From Haliclona indistincta (Eukaryota; Porifera; Demospongiae; Haplosclerida; Chalinidae), in NCBI GenBank assembly GCA_964017065.1, contig OZ024785.1, positions 9,069,086 to 9,133,085 on the forward strand: a stretch of DNA of 64,000 nucleotides, given 5' to 3'. Shown one piece after another: positions 58,406-64,000 of the stretch (position 1 is its first letter; each line of letters starts with the position of its first letter). The translations under genes and the position numbers were made by a program. The notes beneath the pieces are model-generated. The model ran no database searches. It saw only the letters and a list, made by a program, of their open reading frames with translations, and was not told the DNA's origin.

Positions 58406-58494
58406 GTTGAAGTAGTGCGTAGTCTGTGTCGCCAGTGTGGTCTGCCTGACAAGGGGTCGAAGCTGGAGTGTGTTTTAAGGTTACAAAAAACAGT
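58406..58494 (+). other. Possible exon encoding a SAP-like motif
   Basis: After a good acceptor (TTCTGTGCAG) the frame reads VEVVRSLCRQCGLPDKGSK, LECVLRLQKT. The pattern L-x2-LC-x-GLP-x-KGSK-x-LE-x2-LRL resembles a SAP DNA-binding helix pair, which also occurs next to HMG-type and transposon-derived proteins. It stops being protein-like at the edge of the inverted repeat that begins at 58515, suggesting the exon was cut by the rearrangement. Confidence 0.35.
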
Positions 58495-58514
58495 TTGTAA
58501 CATCGACATGTCTA

Positions 58515-59067
58515 TCCTTATTGTCTAGAGACAGGAATATTCGTTTAACTATGCACTAACTTAAAGCTCACCAGCTACACAGTACGAAACTCATTATACT
58601 GCATCACAGAGTTCACATACAAGTCGTTTGATTCATGTTTGTCAAACTCAAAGCAATGTCTCACATGCTATAATAATGTGATACCTCTGTACTACATTTA
58701 TCTCATGTATAGTACTAGCCTCGCCTCCAGGCCACTCCCCCTGCTGAGGAGATGAACGAGGAAGGAGGGTGTGGCCTGGGGACGAGGCTAGTATACATGT
58801 GAAATACATTATTAATAGAACACAGCTGAAACAATGGTATGATCAGATCTATATTTTAACAATGTGAACACATTAATTTTTGCTGAACAAATTAAAAATT
58901 TGACAAGAGAGAACAGAAACATAGAATCTGAAACTGCAGACAGTCGACAATTAACATGAGTTATCAGACTGTTTCGATCTATCAGATCTCATCAGTGCAG
59001 TCAATCAGACATAGTTTGAGAGATGAAGTGTGTGAGAGAGACTATGAGTACATATTATGTAAGTGAT
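58515..59067 (-). repeat. Right arm of the large inverted duplication
   Basis: Reverse complement of 55432-55974, starting TCCTTATTGTCTAGAGACAG and ending ATGAGTACATATTATGTAAG. Confidence 0.85.
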
Positions 59068-59280
59068 TAAGGGGGCGGGTACACGAATTTTTGCCGTTTT
59101 GTACAGTTTTTAAAATATGCATAAAACGCTTATTTCTAAAGCTTTGCTAAAGAACTAAAGTTTTAATGAAATATAACACATCAGTGCATGTTTAGCGCGA
59201 TTTAGTCCAGGTACAGATTTGTATGTGCGTAGTTATCATACATTTTAAGAATATTATGATTTAACGTTTTCTTTCTACAG

Positions 59281-59517
59281 GAAATGTTTGCAGATGCTGA
59301 AATTTCGCCAGTAACAATAGATTACCTATGTCCAAAAACTGTTGGATGGATTTGGCGTGCACTTGCGCTGAAGCATTTTTGTCGCTATAATAGCTATTAT
59401 TTTGTTTTACTTGCAACTATTAGCATTCATATAATACAAACTCTGAAAGATCGGGCCAAACGGATCCAAACGATTGTGGTACACATACTTATGATGCTGC
59501 AGCCAGACTTTTGATAG
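59281..59517 (+). other. Weak exon-like open frame
   Basis: Preceded by a polypyrimidine tract and CAG (CTTTCTACAG). Encodes EMFADAEISPVTIDYLCPKT, VGWIWRALALKHFC and RIQTIVVHILMMLQPDF before a stop. No family is recognised. The region upstream starts with GGGGGCGGGTACACGA, which looks like the tip of a mobile element. Confidence 0.2.
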
Positions 59518-59778
59518 CTAAAACTGTTGCAAACGAAAGTAAAACGTAAAATATGTAGCGTGTGTAAAGCTGAGTTAATTTCTGTGGTTTTTGGTCGTGC
59601 GCCGCAAGATGTGACGTCAGCGTTGCAATCACGTGATACAAGAATACATGTCTGAGCCCTGGCTATAGCTAAGTGACGCAATTCTACGCAGAGGCTGCGT
59701 TTACACTAGCGCATTTTTGTGGTGACCACAGATTATGAATATTATGCATATTAATTAGCGTACATGTCACGACAAATA
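59518..59778. other. No gene seen
   Basis: Spacer; no features noticed. Confidence 0.35.
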
Positions 59779-59945
59779 TGGACCCCCCTAAAAAGTTCCC
59801 CCCGGTCCATAATTTTCGGACCCCCGGCCCTGATATTTCGAAATATTTGAACCGGGGGGCCAGAAAATTGCTGAAATATTTGGACCCCAGTGAATATATT
59901 TTGCCCCCCCTGGTCCGTAATTTTTGGACCCCCCATTTTTTTTTT
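59779..59945. repeat. C/G-run repeat of GGTCC-ATAATTTTCGGACCCCC type
   Basis: TGGACCCCCC, CCCCGGTCCATAATTTTCGG and CCCCTGGTCCGTAATTTTTG alternate in both orientations with GAAATATTT(G/C)... spacers. It ends in a T run. Frames read through it are products of the repeat. Confidence 0.75.
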
Positions 59946-60059
59946 ATGAACCAACAATAGTTGCAATACCTTTCATCACATTATAATCATGAAGAATAGC
60001 AACTACAATACCTACAATACCAGTTACTATCCACATCCTCCACTACAACACATATGATA

Positions 60060-60757
60060 CAGTGGCGGATCTAGGATTGGAGAAAGGGGGGTTCTTAGTT
60101 GAATGGGCGCGCTTGCGCGGCGCGAATTTTTGAAAACCACGCCCACTTTTGGTCAAAATCTAGTCTACTTTTGCGTTGAATCAGCAGAGGGTTGAATCCA
60201 GAGGAGGTTGGAAGCATTAATATTCAGTCACGTGACATGTACAACTCCAAATCAAAATGTATGGCGAATCTCAGTTGTCAATTTTACCCAAATTATCTGG
60301 ACAGAATTTGACGAATTTAGTATCAATCGAAAGCTCTTGCAAAGCAGATTACAAAAATGCGATCTACCCGGTCCAACCCAGGGGTCCCTGAGCTGCTATG
60401 GGCGAGAAAGTAGTGGAGATTCTCAACAGTGGAAAACACTACAGTTATTGTTCGTGCAAGCAATCAGCTTATTGACAAGTCTGCTACAGACGTCCTGAAG
60501 CAAACTCTTGGCGTTTAAAACGGCGAGCGAAGAGACAGCTCCATTGTTATCTGCAAAACCCAATATACAGCTGACGAGACCTGGTCAGAGCTAGAACTAA
60601 GAAAGTTGCTTAAAATTAACCTGTTTCACAGCAGAAATATTCCTGAATCCAGCACAAGTGTGCTGTCTACTGAAGCTGTGCTACTTCTTCCTAATTTTCA
60701 CGACATACAGAGCACAGAAACTGGTCCTGTGCACTATGCAAAATAGCTAATAAACCA
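60060..60757 (+). mobile_element. hAT-like element, left end with degraded interior
   Basis: Begins CAGTGGCGGATCTAGGATTG, the same tip as the hAT MITE at 24590, and continues GCGCGCTTGCGCGGCGCGAA as that element does. The longer interior contains an open frame (60208-60498: CYGRESSGDSQQWKTLQL) and further protein-like sequence, perhaps transposase debris. The right end was not found before repeat R begins. Confidence 0.45.
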
Positions 60758-61411
60758 GTAGAGTAAGCCACCAATATTCGGCCACCATCTATTATCGGCC
60801 ACTCGTTCGTACACTTGCAAATACGCTACACAGATCAAACTTGACCTACGTATAGACACACACTTCCTCTGCCTGCATTGCAAATATGCAGCTCGTAACT
60901 GCTTCTTTGTCTACTGTGGAGACGAAGAAAGTGGGTAGCCGAAAACATCGATGTTCGGCAAAAGCAATCTATTATCGGCCACCAGTCCTAGTGACTGATA
61001 GACGAATAGGGCGGGATTGCAAGTCAGTACTGCAATCACCTTTATCCATCAGCATTACAACGAGCTACAATTGAAAAGCTCTCGTCTTGCCGTCCGGGTA
61101 ATTTTCTTTTCCAAAGACCCCGGGGTCGAGCAATCTATGTTCGGCAACTCATGATATTGTTTCAGTGCAATTTATGCTCAAAGAAAACACGATTGCGATA
61201 CAGAAACACGTCGGCTGAGTAGAGCCATCTCATGTCCATCACAATCACCAAAATTCAGTAACCCTGCGATCGTCTCTTGATCGCACAAGCTGCAAACAGC
61301 CAAAATAGTGGGCGTGGCTTCCAAGGAGCAACCCAGTGTTTGTAAAACAAAAAGTAAACCGACCATTCCAGAAGTTAAATTTGATTCTAAGCCTCTTTGT
61401 CTGCACTCGCA
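60758..61411 (+). repeat. Repeat R, copy 2
   Basis: Near-identical to 26598-27198 (differences such as GGAGACGAAG for GGAGGCGAAG) and extending 53 bp further (ACCGACCATTCCAGAAGTTA) before the gap. Confidence 0.8.
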
Positions 61412-61611
61412 NNNNNNNNNNNNNNNNNNNNNNNNNNNNNNNNNNNNNNNNNNNNNNNNNNNNNNNNNNNNNNNNNNNNNNNNNNNNNNNNNNNNNNNNN
61501 NNNNNNNNNNNNNNNNNNNNNNNNNNNNNNNNNNNNNNNNNNNNNNNNNNNNNNNNNNNNNNNNNNNNNNNNNNNNNNNNNNNNNNNNNNNNNNNNNNNN
61601 NNNNNNNNNNN
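61412..61611. other. Assembly gap (200 N)
   Basis: Exactly 200 N between repeat R and a purine microsatellite. Its real length is unknown. Confidence 0.98.
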
Positions 61612-61955
61612 AGGGAGGGAGGGAGGGAGGCAGGGAGGAAGGGAGGGAGGAAGGGAGGAAGGGAGGAAGGAAGGAAGGAAGGAAGGAAAGAAAGAAAGAA
61701 GAAAGAAGAAAACGAAGATGACGAAACACGATTTTCACCGTTTCCAGGTTCGTCACTTTAGTAACAACTTCGAGCTATCTCCTTGCTACTGTAAGATGGG
61801 GCAACGCTAGAGAGCAGATTTAAGTGTCTTTTGACGTATACAATTCATGACCAGGCGAAATATCAGCGTTTGAATGCTAATACATTGTATGTAGCCGCCA
61901 TCTTGTTTTCTCGTTCAACCCTACATAGGGACGCACTACCGTGCCTCCCTAATAA
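61612..61955 (-). mobile_element. Family E, copy 7 (hairpin-end half only)
   Basis: Purine microsatellite (GGGA/GGAA, 61612-61700), then GAAAACGAAGATGACGAAAC ... CCCTACATAGGGACGCACTA then CCGTGCCTCCC. The foldback half would lie in the gap. It is inserted in the intron following exon 8 of the neighbouring receptor paralogue. Confidence 0.75.
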
Positions 61956-61968
61956 TAGGTTTATTTAC

Positions 61969-63789
61969 CTGTTTCTGACATAAAATGACACATATCAACA
62001 AACCAATGATAGTTCCAGTAACTATGACGACAACTATAATAACAATAAAAATAATAATGAAATTTCACAATAATAATTATATCTCACCAAACACTAGTGG
62101 GACAATCACCACTACCAGAGATAGAGACTGTGATACAACTACAGACCCTGTGATATTAGAAGTGAAAGCAAATGAAGAAGAGCCTGGTATTGTCTAACCT
62201 GTTGACGTGGGTGTGGCTCCAGGTGCAGTACCAGACAGTATTACAGTGTATTCAGGTACAGCCACTCCTAATATGGTAACTGGTGCTGTTGTGTTGATCT
62301 CATCTACTGCATCACCATCAGTAGCTATGATAGTGTATGATGGATGAGATGGTACATTGAGTATACACATTGATGATCCTTGTATTGTTGCATTGTACAT
62401 ATCACGACCAGTTAGTGTAGATCTGAACACCACATAGCAGTGAGGATTTGGTTCATGTCCCTCAACATACTGAACTATCAGACACACTCGACCATCAACT
62501 ACTGGACCATTCACTGTAACACTCAATACATCAAATGTTGCTATAACGGAGAGTCAGAATTAGGTATTGCACCAGTATTTATCACTACTCACTGATCTCT
62601 ACTAGAGGTGATTGATTTATTACTCCTCCTCCTCCATTAGGCTGTACTAATGCTGAGGCAGAGTACTTCTTGTTCTCAACTAAGTTAGTAAACGTAGCCA
62701 CCACTCTCCTGCTACTATCAGGTAACATGTTCACACTGCTGGTAGAAGCATTGATACAAGAGTTGAGACAAGCTTGAATGATAACAGCATTATCACTGAC
62801 ACACACTGGTATGTTCTGTAACGAGCAATATTCTCTATTTTAGCACAAAACATAATATCTACCTCAATTGTAAATACGTAACTCCAGTCACTATTATTTC
62901 TCACTTGAATGATTTTGTCAGTGGTCATAATATTGACTGTGAGATGAATATCTATTATTCGTGTGCTGTTCGTGTGTGTAACTTGAGCACACAGAATAAT
63001 TATAATTATCTACACACTCTACCATGTCACTATGATCATTACTTACTTGACGGTATTGATACAGTAATACTGGACTTGTTCCCGATCCCAACATCATTGA
63101 CTGCTGCCACCTCTATCTCCAGTGTTTCTTCCAGACTGCTCACACTATAAAGGTACTCAGTGGTGTTTGTTGTGTCAGTCCTCAACACTGCTCCATCACT
63201 GTGTCTAGTGATGTTGATGGTGTAGTAGTTGATAGGGACTCCTTGTAGAGCGTAGGGAGCAGTCCAGGTGAGACGTAGTGTACAGTGATCCACCTCAGTA
63301 CTGGTCAGGCTGTTAACAGGAGGCAGGAGACCTATACAGGATGTAAAATGAAAGATAATTTATATTAATTATTTGTATGCAAATTGACTTACCTTGGACT
63401 AAAAGCAGAGCACTATTTATAGTGCTAGCAGCTGTATTTGGATCAGTAAAAATACATCTCACAATAGTGTTGCTGTGCTCTAGTAGAGCAGTAAATGATA
63501 GCACTGATCTTGTTCCACCACCAGGAAGGCTTTGTAAAGCTGTAGTAGCTGTATAAATATTTGGTATAGTGCTCCAAGTAATGATATCTTGACTGTTTGT
63601 AGTAGCACAAGTGAAGTCCACCACCTGACCTACACTGACATTTTGTGGTATGGGAGCTTCAGTTACTGTGGCAGCACTCACAAGTACAAGTCCTGTTACA
63701 GCTAACACAGAATAATAATGATATTTAACCCATCATAGATTCTTACCTCTACTGAACAGCAGCAAGCTAGCAAAGAGTAGTCGTTGCAT
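61969..63789 (-). CDS. Ig/FN3 single-pass receptor, paralogue lacking visible tail exons
   Basis: Minus-strand exons: 63747-63789, 63393-63692, 63047-63331, 62863-62936, 62593-62815, 62199-62540, 62088-62147, 61969-62033. They join in frame to 464 codons with no stop. Order: signal peptide MQRLLFASLLLFSRG; Ig-like (VVDFTCATTNSQ, NTIVRCIFTD); FN3 (LTWTAPYALQGVPINYYTIN, TTEYLYSVSSLEE); second beta module (MLPDSSRRVVATFTNLVENK); membrane-proximal domain (CLIVQYVEGHEPNPHCYVVF, SYTIIATDGDA, APVTILGVAVPEY); TM (SLSLVVVIVPLVF, then VVVIVTGTIIGLLICVILC). Exon sizes parallel the 49.4-51.9 kb gene (300/294, 285/282, 74/80, 223/223, 342/339). The 51-nt intron 62148-62198 explains an in-frame TAG at 62194. 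After exon 61969-62033 the intron meets an E-element fragment and a gap; no acidic-tail or Death-like exon was found, so the tail is lost, hidden in the gap, or distant. Confidence 0.82.
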
Positions 63790-64000
63790 TCTAATAATGA
63801 CGGTGAGTAAACAAGCATTACTCACGTGATCACAAATATTCACTGTCACAACAATAACATTATGTCTAACAGTATTCATTACTTTGCTAGATACATGTAC
63901 ATATGGCAAATGAGTACTAAGTATATTACAACTAATTAACATTATGCCTAAAAATGTTCTACTAATGGATCTCACAAGGGTGTGTTGTAACTTCTCCTAG
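63790..64000. other. Upstream of the receptor paralogue
   Basis: Presumed promoter and 5' UTR side of the minus-strand gene. AT-rich; no TATA box placed with confidence. Confidence 0.35.

Noticed and set aside
59778..59960. Complementary 60-71 codon frames on both strands rich in Gly/Pro
   Set aside because: They are translations of an inverted C/G-run repeat (59779-59945).
62194..62196. In-frame TAG just before the TM of the 62-63.8 kb receptor, suggesting a secreted form
   Set aside because: A 51-nt GT-AG intron (62148-62198) removes it and keeps phase 1, matching the paralogue's exon boundary.

Overview
This window is eukaryotic and metazoan, most likely from a sponge (demosponge). Protein-coding genes are split by spliceosomal introns, some only about 50 nt long. 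The genes combine animal extracellular modules (Ig, FN3, EGF, Calx-beta, AMOP, VWD) with single transmembrane segments. The DNA is AT-rich and packed with small DNA transposons and foldback elements. The sponge assignment is inference; no taxonomic marker is present. Two 200-N gaps (27199-27398 and 61412-61611) break the sequence.

Layout. (1) 245-3599 (+): an omega-amidase/NIT2-like gene with the catalytic Glu, Lys and Cys still encoded, but with two frameshifts, a missing penultimate region and an inserted element; I call it a pseudogene. Decayed pieces of the same locus recur near 23.4 kb, 33.3-33.6 kb and 42.7 kb. (2) 3.6-11.2 kb: mobile-element territory, with one unidentified minus-strand exon at 8759-9036. 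(3) 11360-19170 (+): an intact 11-exon gene whose exons sum to 1617 codons plus a stop. The predicted type I membrane protein has a signal peptide, an unusual secreted N-terminal domain, then IgGFc-binding, Calx-beta, IPT/TIG-like, AMOP, VWD (with GDPH), two EGF modules, a TM and a short tail. It resembles SUSD2/MUC4-type proteins. (4) About 19.8-23.2 kb (-): a tail-to-tail Ig/FN3 gene with a frameshift in most exons, a pseudogene. (5) 23.4-49.0 kb: nested transposable elements with almost no host coding sequence. (6) 49359-51872 (-): an intact Ig/FN3 single-pass receptor with a cytoplasmic Death-like domain. (7) 52-61.9 kb: repeats, including a 2.5-kb-spaced inverted duplication. (8) 61969-63789 (-): a paralogue of the Death-domain receptor with matching exon lengths; its cytoplasmic exons are not visible, and the intron where they should follow holds a transposon fragment and a gap.

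How it fits together. The host genes are cell-surface or secreted recognition proteins plus one metabolic pseudogene. The two Ig/FN3 receptors look like a dispersed tandem family, and the Death-like tail suggests intracellular signalling of an immune or apoptotic type. The intact gene at 11.4-19.2 kb, open over 4.8 kb of coding sequence, argues that the frameshifts in the neighbouring pseudogenes are real decay rather than general base-calling error. Exon joints were inferred by reading frame and GT/GC-AG signals; no transcript was available.
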